Shown here: piece by piece, positions 17,762 through 25,443 of the stretch
Layout of the letters: every line of letters begins with the position of its first letter
How positions within the stretch are numbered: position 1 is the stretch's first letter
Source: a virus
Length of the DNA stretch: 25,571 nucleotides
IMG/VR virus record: IMGVR_UViG_3300017752_004844
Coordinates: 1-25,571 of that record
Strand: one strand, 5' to 3'
The notes under the pieces: model-generated
What the model was told of the DNA's origin: nothing
Database searches by the model: none
What the model saw: only the letters and a program-made list of their open reading frames with translations
Program-made: the position numbers and the translations under genes

Positions 17762-18332
17762 GGAATCATTTAGTGCTTATGTAAAATATCTTGCTTTTAA
17801 AAGACATTTTACTACAGACTCATATGATTATTTCAAATACAATGGAAAAGTTAGAGCTTCGATTGATTCATTTCAGTCGAGAAATGATTCGTTTTTCTTT
17901 CTGAAACTAGCAAGAAAAGACGATTATGAAAATATAATTCTGGCTAATATGATTGAAAAGCCAGATATATGGGTACGTGATATATTAGAGCAGGAGGGAC
18001 ACAATCGCTATATAAAATGGAAAAAAAGAATGGACTCGTTAGGGTATATCTTCAAAAGTGATATAAATAATATGTTGGATGAATACGAAGATAATTTTGT
18101 AGTTCGTGATGGGCAACACCCACATATAATGACTATGATGCTACAGAAAAAGATATCCTTGGAAACATTCACAATCATGACTCACTTGTCAAATATTTTT
18201 CCTTATTGGGACAAAAAAATTGTTGACAAAGTTGTGTCACGTGATATAATGAAAAAATCAAGGAAGTATAAACCTTTCTTGGATCTTGATTGGAATAGGT
18301 ACAAGACATATGTCAAAGATCAATTCCTTTAA
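17730..18332 (+). CDS. 59: gp59-like replicative helicase loader
   Basis: This roughly 200-residue basic helical protein aligns with T4 gp59. 'FSAYVKYLAFKRHFTTDSYDYFKYNGKVRASIDSF' is the N-terminal HMG-like DNA-binding part, where T4 has 'Y-D-V-I-K-Y-N-W'. 'R-N-D-S-F-F-F-L-K-L-A' and 'E-N-I-I-L-A-N-M' follow, then the C-terminal 'K-K-I-S-L-E-T-F-T-I-M' block. gp59 loads gp41 onto gp32-covered DNA at forks and D-loops; gp32 and gp41 are both encoded downstream. It overlaps the end of gp33. Either ATG 17730 or ATG 17736 could be used; neither has a strong ribosome-binding site, so coupling to gp33 is likely. A promoter for gp32 lies near its 3' end. Confidence 0.88.
   Translation: MKMTSPTFANEESFSAYVKYLAFKRHFTTDSYDYFKYNGKVRASIDSFQSRNDSFFFLKLARKDDYENIILANMIEKPDIWVRDILEQEGHNRYIKWKKRMDSLGYIFKSDINNMLDEYEDNFVVRDGQHPHIMTMMLQKKISLETFTIMTHLSNIFPYWDKKIVDKVVSRDIMKKSRKYKPFLDLDWNRYKTYVKDQFL
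18223..18250 (+). promoter_or_regulatory. Perfect-consensus sigma70 promoter inside gp59, for gp32
   Basis: TTGACA (18223-18228), 16-bp spacer, TATAAT (18245-18250), both hexamers exact. It lies in the last 110 bases of the gp59 gene and gives gp32 a leader of about 130 nt with an A/T-rich unstructured end. Confidence 0.65.
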
Positions 18333-18390
18333 CGAAGATATAAAACGCAATAAAACTACTATACAACGCTAAATTAGGAGAAATAAAACC

Positions 18391-19320
18391 ATGACTATGG
18401 ATTTCAACGCACTAAAAAAGAATCGTTCTTCGTCACTAGACAAACTGAACGCTCAACTCGATAAAATCACCACAAAATCTTACTCCGACCCGAACGAGGG
18501 TAAATTCTGGAAACCAACCCGTGATAAGGCTGGTAACGGTTTTGCCATTATTCGTTTCCTCCCACCTTCACAAGGTGAAGAGATGCCATTCGTCCGCATT
18601 TGGGATCATGGCTTCCAAGGACCTAACGGTCAATGGTACATTGAGAACTCACTGACAACTCTTGGTCAGGATGATCCAGTCTCCGAGTACAATTCCAAAT
18701 TATGGAACTCTGGCCTGGAATCAGACAAGGACCTTGCACGTAAACAAAAACGTCGACTGAAATATGTGGCAAACATTTATGTGGTCAAGGATTCTGCTAA
18801 CCCAGAAAACGATGGTAAAGTATTCCTTTATCAGTTTGGTAAAAAGATCTTTGATAAACTCAATGATCTAATGAATCCATCATTTGAGGATGAGAAACCA
18901 GTCAACCCATTTGATCTATGGGAAGGCGCTAACTTCCGCCTCAAAATTCGTCAATTCGAAGGTTATCCTAACTATGACAAATCAGAGTTCGATGGACCGA
19001 CCTCATTGTTTGACGATGATGACAAACTAGAGTCTACTTGGAAATCTCAGCATTCTCTCCAGGAATTGCTAGATCCTAAAAACTTCAAATCATATTCTGA
19101 ACTCAAAACAAAATTGTATCGTGTTCTTGATCTTTCAGAGGATGCAGGACCAACTGCATCTAGCCGAATGGAAGAGTCCACTACGGACAATGATTTGGAT
19201 CTGAGCAACATGGGTAACACACAGGCTTCTGCGGAACCTGCACCGGCACCCGTGAATATGTCCATGAACGATGATGATGATGACGATTTGTCAATCTTCA
19301 AAGAACTTGCACGCTCATAA
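18391..19320 (+). CDS. 32: gp32-like single-stranded DNA-binding protein
   Basis: At 309 residues it is near T4 gp32 (301). The N-terminus has the basic cooperativity (LAST-like) segment 'LKKNRSSSLDKL'. The OB-fold core shows 'FAIIRFLPPSQGEEMPFVRIWDHGF', 'GQWYIENS', 'LKYVANIYVVKDSANPENDGKVFLYQFGKKIFDKL' and 'WEGANFRLKIRQFEGYPNYD', all matching T4. The C-terminus is an acidic tail ('NDDDDDDLSIFKEL') for binding gp59 and polymerase. The T4 zinc cysteines (Cys77, Cys87, Cys90) have no counterpart; the segment reads 'TTLGQDDPVSEYNSKLW'. ATG 18391 has AGGAGA upstream; ATG 18397 is an alternative. Confidence 0.95.
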   Translation: MTMDFNALKKNRSSSLDKLNAQLDKITTKSYSDPNEGKFWKPTRDKAGNGFAIIRFLPPSQGEEMPFVRIWDHGFQGPNGQWYIENSLTTLGQDDPVSEYNSKLWNSGLESDKDLARKQKRRLKYVANIYVVKDSANPENDGKVFLYQFGKKIFDKLNDLMNPSFEDEKPVNPFDLWEGANFRLKIRQFEGYPNYDKSEFDGPTSLFDDDDKLESTWKSQHSLQELLDPKNFKSYSELKTKLYRVLDLSEDAGPTASSRMEESTTDNDLDLSNMGNTQASAEPAPAPVNMSMNDDDDDDLSIFKELARS

Positions 19321-19334
19321 TTAAGTAAATACCT

Positions 19335-19369
19335 AAGGGGGCTCAAATCATTGGGCCCTCTTATTTTCA
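19335..19369 (+). terminator. Intrinsic terminator after gp32
   Basis: AAGGGGGCTC (19335-19344) pairs with GGGCCCTCTT (19353-19362) with two G-U pairs and an 8-base loop, followed by ATTTTCA. Probably partial, since the next gene has no separate promoter that I can see. Confidence 0.65.
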
Positions 19370-19382
19370 TTGGAGAAAAAAC

Positions 19383-19664
19383 ATGTCAACAGTATCAGAA
19401 GATATTTTAGATTTTGATTTTGGATTTACTGCAGTAGATGCTGATGAGCTTGAGGTTGTACGGACTGCAACCGAAAAATCAGAGGAACTATCTGCCCAGG
19501 TAGAATCCACAAGTGCAAAAGCAGAACTCGTTTATAATGCGGTTATCCCACTTCTTAATAATCTAAAGGCAAATCCTGAAAAGGATTATATTTACTGGCC
19601 TAATCGCCACGAAAAGATTGATGCTTTTGCCGACAAGCTTTATGCAATTATGAACGGGAGTTAA
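19383..19664 (+). CDS. Conserved T4-like marine phage protein, 93 aa
   Basis: The product begins MSTVSEDILDFDFGFTAVDADEL, has a long acidic helix ('VRTATEKSEELSAQVESTSAKAELVYNAVIPLLNNLKANP') and ends 'DYIYWPNRHEKIDAFADKLYAIMNGS'. The 'Y-I-Y-W-P-N-R' ending and position just before uvsX match a small conserved protein of cyanophages and pelagiphages. Its function is unknown. It is two bases from uvsX, so the two are co-translated. The ribosome-binding site is TGGAGAAA. Confidence 0.8.
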   Translation: MSTVSEDILDFDFGFTAVDADELEVVRTATEKSEELSAQVESTSAKAELVYNAVIPLLNNLKANPEKDYIYWPNRHEKIDAFADKLYAIMNGS

Positions 19665-19666
19665 CT

Positions 19667-20731
19667 ATGAGTCTATTAGACAAACTTGTCAAAAACAGCA
19701 CAATTAAAATGACGGCTCAACTTACTGAGTCGAAGGTTTTTGGTAAAAAAGAAATGGCAACAACACCGGTCCCTATGGTGAATGTTGCCCTATCAGGTGA
19801 TCCTGATGGTGGTTTAAGCCCAGGTTTACTGGTACTTGCTGGGCCATCAAAACATTTTAAATCGGCATTTGCACTCTTAACTGCATCAGCATATATGAAA
19901 AAATATGACGATGCTGTTTTGTTGTTTTATGATTCCGAATTTGGAACCCCTCAAGCTTACTTTGAAACATTTGGTATTGATATGGACCGTGTTGTTCATA
20001 CACCAATTACCAATGTTGAGGAACTTAAGTTTGATATTAGTAACCAATTGGATCAGATTGAGAAAAAAGATCATGTAATTGTGATCATTGATTCTGTGGG
20101 TAACCTTGCCTCGAAGAAAGAGGTTGAGGATGCAATGAACGAAAAGAGTGTCGCCGATATGTCTCGGGCCAAGTCACTTAAATCTTTGTTCCGTATTGTT
20201 ACACCACATCTTAATCTCAAGGATATCCCACTCATTGCCGTAAACCATACATACCAGGAAATTGGTTTGTTCCCTAAGGCAATTGTTTCAGGTGGTACAG
20301 GGATTTATTATTCAGCAGATGCTATTTGGATTATCGGTCGCCAACAGGACAAGGTTGGTACGGAAATTCAAGGTTATCATTTTGTGATTAATATTGAAAA
20401 ATCTCGCCATGTGAAAGAGAAATCCAAGATTCCAATTTCAGTATCTTGGGAAGGTGGTATCGTCAAATGGTCAGGTCTTATGGATGTGGCTGAAAAGGGT
20501 GGATATCTCAATAAGCCAAAGGTTGGTTGGTATGAAGCCGTGGATCCATCCACTGGTGAAATTATATCAGACAAACTGATGAGAGCAAAAGATGTAAATA
20601 ATAATGAAGAGTTCTGGCAGATGATGTTTGCAAAAACTGATTTTAAAGAATACATTAGAAAATTATTTACAATAGGTGCCTCTGGCAGTATTATGGGTGA
20701 AGATGATATTGTTACTGAGGTTGTTGAATAA
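19667..20731 (+). CDS. uvsX: UvsX-like RecA-family recombinase
   Basis: This 354-residue protein has the UvsX Walker A 'GPSKHFKS' (residues 59-66; T4 has GPSKSFKS). It also has 'LLFYDSEFGTPQAYFETFGID', Walker B 'HVIVIIDSVGNLASKKEVEDAMNEKSVADMSRA', 'IPLIAVNHTYQEIGLFPKAIVSGGTGI' (L2 loop) and 'VINIEKSRHVKEKSKIPISV'. UvsX forms filaments on ssDNA and drives strand exchange for recombination-dependent replication, replacing gp32 with help from UvsY. It sits between gp32 and gp41, as in related marine phages. Confidence 0.96.
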   Translation: MSLLDKLVKNSTIKMTAQLTESKVFGKKEMATTPVPMVNVALSGDPDGGLSPGLLVLAGPSKHFKSAFALLTASAYMKKYDDAVLLFYDSEFGTPQAYFETFGIDMDRVVHTPITNVEELKFDISNQLDQIEKKDHVIVIIDSVGNLASKKEVEDAMNEKSVADMSRAKSLKSLFRIVTPHLNLKDIPLIAVNHTYQEIGLFPKAIVSGGTGIYYSADAIWIIGRQQDKVGTEIQGYHFVINIEKSRHVKEKSKIPISVSWEGGIVKWSGLMDVAEKGGYLNKPKVGWYEAVDPSTGEIISDKLMRAKDVNNNEEFWQMMFAKTDFKEYIRKLFTIGASGSIMGEDDIVTEVVE

Positions 20732-20736
20732 ACCTA

Positions 20737-20765
20737 TTGACTTTTCCTATGATTAATGATATTAT
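20737..20765 (+). promoter_or_regulatory. Sigma70-type promoter upstream of gp41
   Basis: TTGACT (20737-20742), 17-bp spacer, TATTAT (20760-20765), followed by AGGTACTATAAAAC, the start-site element shared with the other promoters. Confidence 0.7.
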
Positions 20766-20784
20766 AGGTACTATAAAACAAACC

Positions 20785-20815
20785 GGTGGTGGCATTTGTC
20801 ACCACCTATCTTTTT
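20785..20815 (+). terminator. Terminator hairpin in the gp41 leader (possible attenuator)
   Basis: GGTGGTG (20785-20791) pairs with CACCACC (20800-20806), followed by TATCTTTTT. It lies only about ten bases after the expected transcription start of the promoter at 20737 and 17 bases before the gp41 start. Confidence 0.7.
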
Positions 20816-20831
20816 ATAATATAGGGACAAC

Positions 20832-22271
20832 ATGCTAGAAAAGTCTATTTTATCAAATTTAATCTTCAACGAGGAATATTACCGAAAGGTTTATCCTTAT
20901 GTGAAGGGCGAGTATTTTGACGACTCGAATCACGAGCGTATTTTTTCCACATTTAGTGAATATGTAGAAAATTACAAGGAGGCTCCTTCAATCGAGGCTC
21001 TTAAATTATCACTTGACAAACGTAAGGATCTCAACGAAGACTCATATAAAAATGTAATGTCTGCGGTTGATGGCTTTCGTATTGATGAGGAAACAAATAC
21101 TGAGTTCCTTATTGATGAAACAGAAAAATTCTGCCAAAACAAAGATCTCTACAATTCAATCCGCAAGGCCATTCTTATTCTGGATGGTGAGGATAAACAA
21201 AATGACAAGGGATCCATTCCTAAAATCCTATCAGATTCTCTCGGCATTACATTTGACCAAAGTGTGGGTCATGATTTTCTTGAGGATTATGAAGGACGAT
21301 ATGAATATTATCACAAAAAAGAAGAGCGGTTACCATTTGATATTGACCTGTTAAACAAGGTTACCAAGGGTGGCTTACCTCGTAAATCAATGACAGTTCT
21401 ATTGGCAACAACCGGTGGTGGTAAATCTTTGGTAAAATGTCACATGGCTGCAAATTATTTGATGTATGGCAAGAATGTCTTATATATAACCATGGAGCTT
21501 GCTGAGGAAGAGGTTGGTCGTCGAATTGATGCCAACATTATGGATGTTACTCTGGACGAAGTGTCAATTACACCACGTGATGTTTTTGAAAAACGGATGA
21601 ACAGATACAGATCCAAGACTCCTGGCAAACTCATTGTTAAGGAATACCCAACCGGTTCTGCTCACGTAGGACATTTCCGACATCTATTAAACGAATTGGA
21701 AATGAAAAAAGGTTTTAAACCGGATGTGGTCTTTGTTGACTACATTAACATCTGCGCTTCTGCTCGAGTTAAAGGTGCAGCCGCAGCTAACTCTTACACA
21801 CTTGTCAAATCTATTGCGGAGGAAATTCGTGGTCTGGCTATGGAATTTAATTGTGCCGTTGTTACTAGTTCTCAGTTTAATAGGGACGGTTACGGCAACT
21901 CTGATGTTGATCTCACCAACACCTCTGAGTCTATGGGTATTACTCACACTGCTGATTGTATCCTTGGACTTATAACGTCGGAAGACCTAGACAGTCTAGG
22001 TCAGTTGATGATCAAACAACTTAAAAATCGTTGGGGCGATTTAGGATATTATCGTAGGTTTCTTGTAGGTATCGAACGTGCCAAAATGAAAATCTATGAT
22101 CTTGAGGAATCAGCCCAACAAAACGTACAAAATACGGATGGTAATAACCAGTCGCAGTCAAACAATGATACCCCTGCGTTTGACAAGACCTCATTTGGTC
22201 AGGTTGTTACTATGAATAATAGAGGCAAAAGTCGTAAAAATGTATTCGAGGACATGGAAGGATTCAAATAA
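20832..22271 (+). CDS. 41: gp41-like DnaB-family replicative helicase
   Basis: This 479-residue protein has an N-terminal DnaB-like helical domain ('LEKSILSNLIFNEEYYRKVYPYVKGEYF'). The RecA-like motor has 'LPRKSMTVLLATTGGGKSLVK' (Walker A at 192-199), 'NVLYITMELAEEEVGRRIDANIM', Walker B 'DVVFVDYINIC', 'SSQFNRDGYGNSDVDLTNTSESMGITHTADCILGL', and the arginine-finger region 'LKNRWGDLGYYRRFLVGIERAKM'. It is a hexameric 5'-3' helicase loaded by gp59. The C-terminal 50 residues are Asn/Gln-rich and flexible. The start ATG has AGGGACAAC upstream. Confidence 0.95.
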   Translation: MLEKSILSNLIFNEEYYRKVYPYVKGEYFDDSNHERIFSTFSEYVENYKEAPSIEALKLSLDKRKDLNEDSYKNVMSAVDGFRIDEETNTEFLIDETEKFCQNKDLYNSIRKAILILDGEDKQNDKGSIPKILSDSLGITFDQSVGHDFLEDYEGRYEYYHKKEERLPFDIDLLNKVTKGGLPRKSMTVLLATTGGGKSLVKCHMAANYLMYGKNVLYITMELAEEEVGRRIDANIMDVTLDEVSITPRDVFEKRMNRYRSKTPGKLIVKEYPTGSAHVGHFRHLLNELEMKKGFKPDVVFVDYINICASARVKGAAAANSYTLVKSIAEEIRGLAMEFNCAVVTSSQFNRDGYGNSDVDLTNTSESMGITHTADCILGLITSEDLDSLGQLMIKQLKNRWGDLGYYRRFLVGIERAKMKIYDLEESAQQNVQNTDGNNQSQSNNDTPAFDKTSFGQVVTMNNRGKSRKNVFEDMEGFK

Positions 22272-22475
22272 ATGAAATACGAAATAACATTATCACGGAC
22301 AGGGGTATACGGTATTTTAGAGAACACAACTGGTACTTTTATAAATATGTCAAATACCAAAAAAAGTACCATAGAGACAGTCTGTGATAATTTAAATTGG
22401 GGCTCTGGGTTTCAAGGACACACCCCCAATTTTGTTGCCAACTTTTCTCCTTTGGTGAAACAAAAAAGAGAATAA
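22272..22475 (+). CDS. Hypothetical protein, 67 aa
   Basis: It begins directly after the gp41 stop (TAA|ATG), so translation is coupled. The product begins MKYEITLSRTGVYGILENTTGTF, reading as a beta-hairpin, followed by 'TKKSTIETVCDNLNWGSGFQGHTPNF' and a Lys/Arg-rich end. No family is recognised. It is probably an early/middle gene in the helicase transcript. Confidence 0.75.
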   Translation: MKYEITLSRTGVYGILENTTGTFINMSNTKKSTIETVCDNLNWGSGFQGHTPNFVANFSPLVKQKRE

Positions 22476-22478
22476 GAA

Positions 22479-23921
22479 ATGCCTCGTAATTTTAGAAACT
22501 ATTTGAATGAAGCTTCTATATTAAAACCTGACTATGTCGAAGGCCATAAATTTGCTTGGAATGGCAAAGGTATAAAGGAATTTGACCAGGCAGGCTATAA
22601 ACGTAATGACATATTTACTGTAGTTACTGGTTCGGACGGTGCTATCCTTATTGGAAGCCAGGATGCTGAGAATGAAAAGTATCTGAAAGGACCTGATGGT
22701 AAGGTATGGCATTTTAAAGGTGGCCTAAGTTTTAAGGCATCTTCTTTCACCCACGTCAAAGAATCTGGTGGAACGCCTAGTGGTGCCGAATGGGAAAACC
22801 TCATTGTATTTGCCTATAATAATCTCAAAGGTACTGTTACAGATGAGGAAACAAAAGAAGTTGCTCTCAAATATTGGGAGCGTTATGGTAAGATTTCAGA
22901 TGAGATTGCTAAAAACTTTGATGTAAATCTTAAGGCAAAGCAGTTAGTACAAACAGGCCGAGGTTTGGGTAATGTAAAACTTGGAAGGTTTTGGAAGGCA
23001 GCTGGTGCCACAAATAAGACACCAAAAACTGATATCGCATCATCCAATTTTGTAGAAAAGATTTCTCTCAAAAAAGGTGGTGGGTCTCAGCTTATTTCAG
23101 CAGAGAAAAAAGAAGCACTTGCAATTGTCAATGCTGCCCTATATGAAATGGGTAGTGATGCATCATTTGCCAAAAAGTTAACTGGTGCCATTGAAGATAA
23201 AATGACCAGGCTCATTACAACCGAAGCGGCATCATCCCTACAGAAACGTTCTTTAATGGGTGATAAAGACGCTGGTGTGATTGATTATCAGAAAAAGGAT
23301 AAGGATCATAAGGAATTATCTGCGATGCTCAAGGATGCTATTAGAGGCGCATCAGAGAAAAATAACCTATTTGCTCGACATATTGTACTAGAGGCAGCCA
23401 CTGGAAACAATAAATTTGGTGGTGCTAACTCAAAGGCAGCCGCAAATGTTTTAGGAAAATTTGATATTAGAACATATGAGGTAGATGTAAAAGGTATTAC
23501 ATCCATTAACGATCCCATTATCATAGAGTATGCACAAAAGGTTCGTCCATATGTTGCCTTTAAAAAAGGCTCTGCAGGTTCTGCTGCCTATTCAGCAATG
23601 CGCTTAGGTTTATCCGAAGGTTATACCTTACAAAAACTGGTCACTGAAGAACTTTCAAACATCCAAGGTTTTTATCTCACAGAGGATATTCTAAATGAAG
23701 GTCCAATGGGTATGATTAGACGGGCTGGTAAATTTGCCAAGACTGCAGGTGCCGCAGTTAAAAAGGCATTGGATATGGCAGTCAAAAAGATTATTTTAAA
23801 ATTAAAAAAGGTATTTACAGCCATTGCCAAAAAAGGTAAAAACATGATGGCAGCTCTTATGAAGTTCCTAGGGGTTGAGTTAGGTACGGCAACAGGAATT
23901 CCAGCAGAGGTAAGTCTATAA
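22479..23921 (+). CDS. Large protein with T4 internal-protein-like N-terminus and cationic C-terminal tail
   Basis: This 480-residue protein begins MPRNFRNYLNEAS. T4 internal proteins begin with a capsid-targeting sequence of the form M-K-T-Y-Q-E-F-I-x-E|A, cut by the gp21 prohead protease after (L/I)-x-E; here L9-N10-E11|A12 fits exactly. A second perfect site, L-N-E407|G408, precedes a 73-residue tail rich in Lys, Ala and Met ('RRAGKFAKTAGAAVKKALDM') that forms amphipathic cationic helices. The middle part has no family I recognise. TAATG coupling joins it to the next gene, which has a similar N-terminus. A capsid-packaged, injected protein is inferred; structural or scaffold use is the alternative. 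Confidence 0.6.
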   Translation: MPRNFRNYLNEASILKPDYVEGHKFAWNGKGIKEFDQAGYKRNDIFTVVTGSDGAILIGSQDAENEKYLKGPDGKVWHFKGGLSFKASSFTHVKESGGTPSGAEWENLIVFAYNNLKGTVTDEETKEVALKYWERYGKISDEIAKNFDVNLKAKQLVQTGRGLGNVKLGRFWKAAGATNKTPKTDIASSNFVEKISLKKGGGSQLISAEKKEALAIVNAALYEMGSDASFAKKLTGAIEDKMTRLITTEAASSLQKRSLMGDKDAGVIDYQKKDKDHKELSAMLKDAIRGASEKNNLFARHIVLEAATGNNKFGGANSKAAANVLGKFDIRTYEVDVKGITSINDPIIIEYAQKVRPYVAFKKGSAGSAAYSAMRLGLSEGYTLQKLVTEELSNIQGFYLTEDILNEGPMGMIRRAGKFAKTAGAAVKKALDMAVKKIILKLKKVFTAIAKKGKNMMAALMKFLGVELGTATGIPAEVSL

Positions 23922-25174
23922 TGAAAAGATTTAAAAATTATATTGCCGAGGAGATCCTTACAGAAGATAAGAATCTCCACATGACTCATCTTGAAGATGC
24001 TGTCATTGATGGTGGTGTTATAGGTACAAGAAATGTGATTAATTATTTAAGAGCATTACGAGATATGTTAGGTGGTAATACCAAAGCACCCATAAATGTC
24101 TCTGTAAAATGGGATGGTGCTCCTGCAATTTTTGCGGGTAAAGATCCATCCGATGGCAAATTCTTTATTGCCAAAAAAGGTGTTTTTAATAAGAATCCTA
24201 AAATATATAAAACAGAAGCTGAAATTGACAATGATATATCAGGTGACCTTGCCTCAAAGTTTAAGGTTGCTTTAAAAGAGTTTAGTAAACTCGGCATTGA
24301 AGGAGTGGTACAGGGTGATTTCTTATATACGAATGATGATTTACAAACGACTAATATTGATGGAGAGTCGTATATTACTTTCCATCCTAACACGATTGTT
24401 TATGCGATACCAACGAAAAGCAAACTTGCAAAAACAATTTCAGGATCCAATATCGGTGTGGTCTTCCATACAACATACCGAGGAGATTCATTTGAAACAA
24501 TGTCAGCAAATTTTGGAAAGGAGATTGTACCTTCTCTCAAGAAAGTAAAATCAGTCTGGGCGGTAGATGCAGTATTTGAAGATAAGTCAGGTAATGCCAC
24601 ATTTACAGCTGCAGAAACAAAAGCATTAAATGCTATCCTAACCAAGGTAGGTTCACTGTTCAGAACAATTAAAAAAGAAACTTTGAACGGCCTGTCGAAG
24701 GCGAACAATGAGGAACTTAATATACGTGTAAATGTATATGTAAATCAAAAGGTCCGAGCTGGAGAACGCATTGGGAATCCTAAACAGTTTGTGGCTGGTC
24801 TTACAAAATATATTAATGATTATTATGGCAAAGAGGCAGATAAAAAGAAAACCCAGCGCGGCAAGGATACACAGACCGGAAAACGTGATGCGGCTCTAGC
24901 CTATTTTGCAAACAATAATAAAAAAGAAATAGAACGTTTGTTTGAGATGTACAACCTATTGGTTGATGCCAAACTTATGGTTATTTCAAAATTAAATCAT
25001 GTGGATGGATTACAAACATTTCTTAAAACCACTAAAGGTTTTGAGGTTACTGGTCAAGAGGGCTTTGTCGCCATTGATCATATGGGTAAGAATTCACTTA
25101 AACTTGTAGACAGACTACAATTCAGTAAAGCTAACTTTAGTACAGAATATATTAAAGGGTGGGAGAAGAAATAA
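23921..25174 (+). CDS. Nucleotidyltransferase/ligase-like phage protein (DUF6267-like)
   Basis: This 417-residue protein begins MKRFKNYIAEE, a capsid-targeting-like start. Residues 61-71 'SVKWDGAPAIF' hold K63-x-D-G, the lysine motif I of DNA/RNA ligases and capping enzymes; 'FFIAKKGVFNK' follows where motif Ia is expected. 'GVVQGDFLY' (128-136) resembles motif III, and 'SYITFHPNTIVYAI' motif IIIa. Near the end 'QEGFVAIDHMGKNSLKLVDR' (379-398) gives motif IV (E-G-F-V) and motif V (K-L-V). About 190 residues separate motifs IIIa and IV, more than usual. Close relatives occur in many marine T4-like phages as uncharacterised proteins. The motif reading is mine and no activity is established. Confidence 0.65.
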   Translation: MKRFKNYIAEEILTEDKNLHMTHLEDAVIDGGVIGTRNVINYLRALRDMLGGNTKAPINVSVKWDGAPAIFAGKDPSDGKFFIAKKGVFNKNPKIYKTEAEIDNDISGDLASKFKVALKEFSKLGIEGVVQGDFLYTNDDLQTTNIDGESYITFHPNTIVYAIPTKSKLAKTISGSNIGVVFHTTYRGDSFETMSANFGKEIVPSLKKVKSVWAVDAVFEDKSGNATFTAAETKALNAILTKVGSLFRTIKKETLNGLSKANNEELNIRVNVYVNQKVRAGERIGNPKQFVAGLTKYINDYYGKEADKKKTQRGKDTQTGKRDAALAYFANNNKKEIERLFEMYNLLVDAKLMVISKLNHVDGLQTFLKTTKGFEVTGQEGFVAIDHMGKNSLKLVDRLQFSKANFSTEYIKGWEKK

Positions 25175-25443
25175 TGGCGTGGGTACCAGTACCAGGGAGT
25201 GGTGGACTTTGGGAGTACGGTAATAACCCTACTCTTGGAACATTAGCACCAGGGGCAAAAGTACACCCTGATGATGATTACTATAGGGAAGCTAACGGCA
25301 CAGTTACTGCTGGAATTAGATCGTTTACCCCTCCTGGTGGAAACCTTCAACAGACCTATGTTAAATGTAGAATGGTTGGGGACGGCAATGACGACGGTCC
25401 TTGGTCTGAATTAAGCAAAAACTATTACGACGGGAAAATCTAA
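25174..25443 (+). CDS. Small structural-looking protein, 89 aa
   Basis: The start is ATG 25174, overlapping the previous stop (TAATG) with GGGAGAAG upstream. The product begins MAWVPVPGSGGLWEYGNNPTLGT and is rich in Gly, Pro, Asp and aromatic residues without helices or Cys pairs ('TAGIRSFTPPGGNLQQTYVKCRMVGD'). That composition is typical of phage virion decoration or tail-fibre-associated proteins. It overlaps the next start by one base. No defined family is recognised; a virion role is inferred. Confidence 0.7.
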   Translation: MAWVPVPGSGGLWEYGNNPTLGTLAPGAKVHPDDDYYREANGTVTAGIRSFTPPGGNLQQTYVKCRMVGDGNDDGPWSELSKNYYDGKI

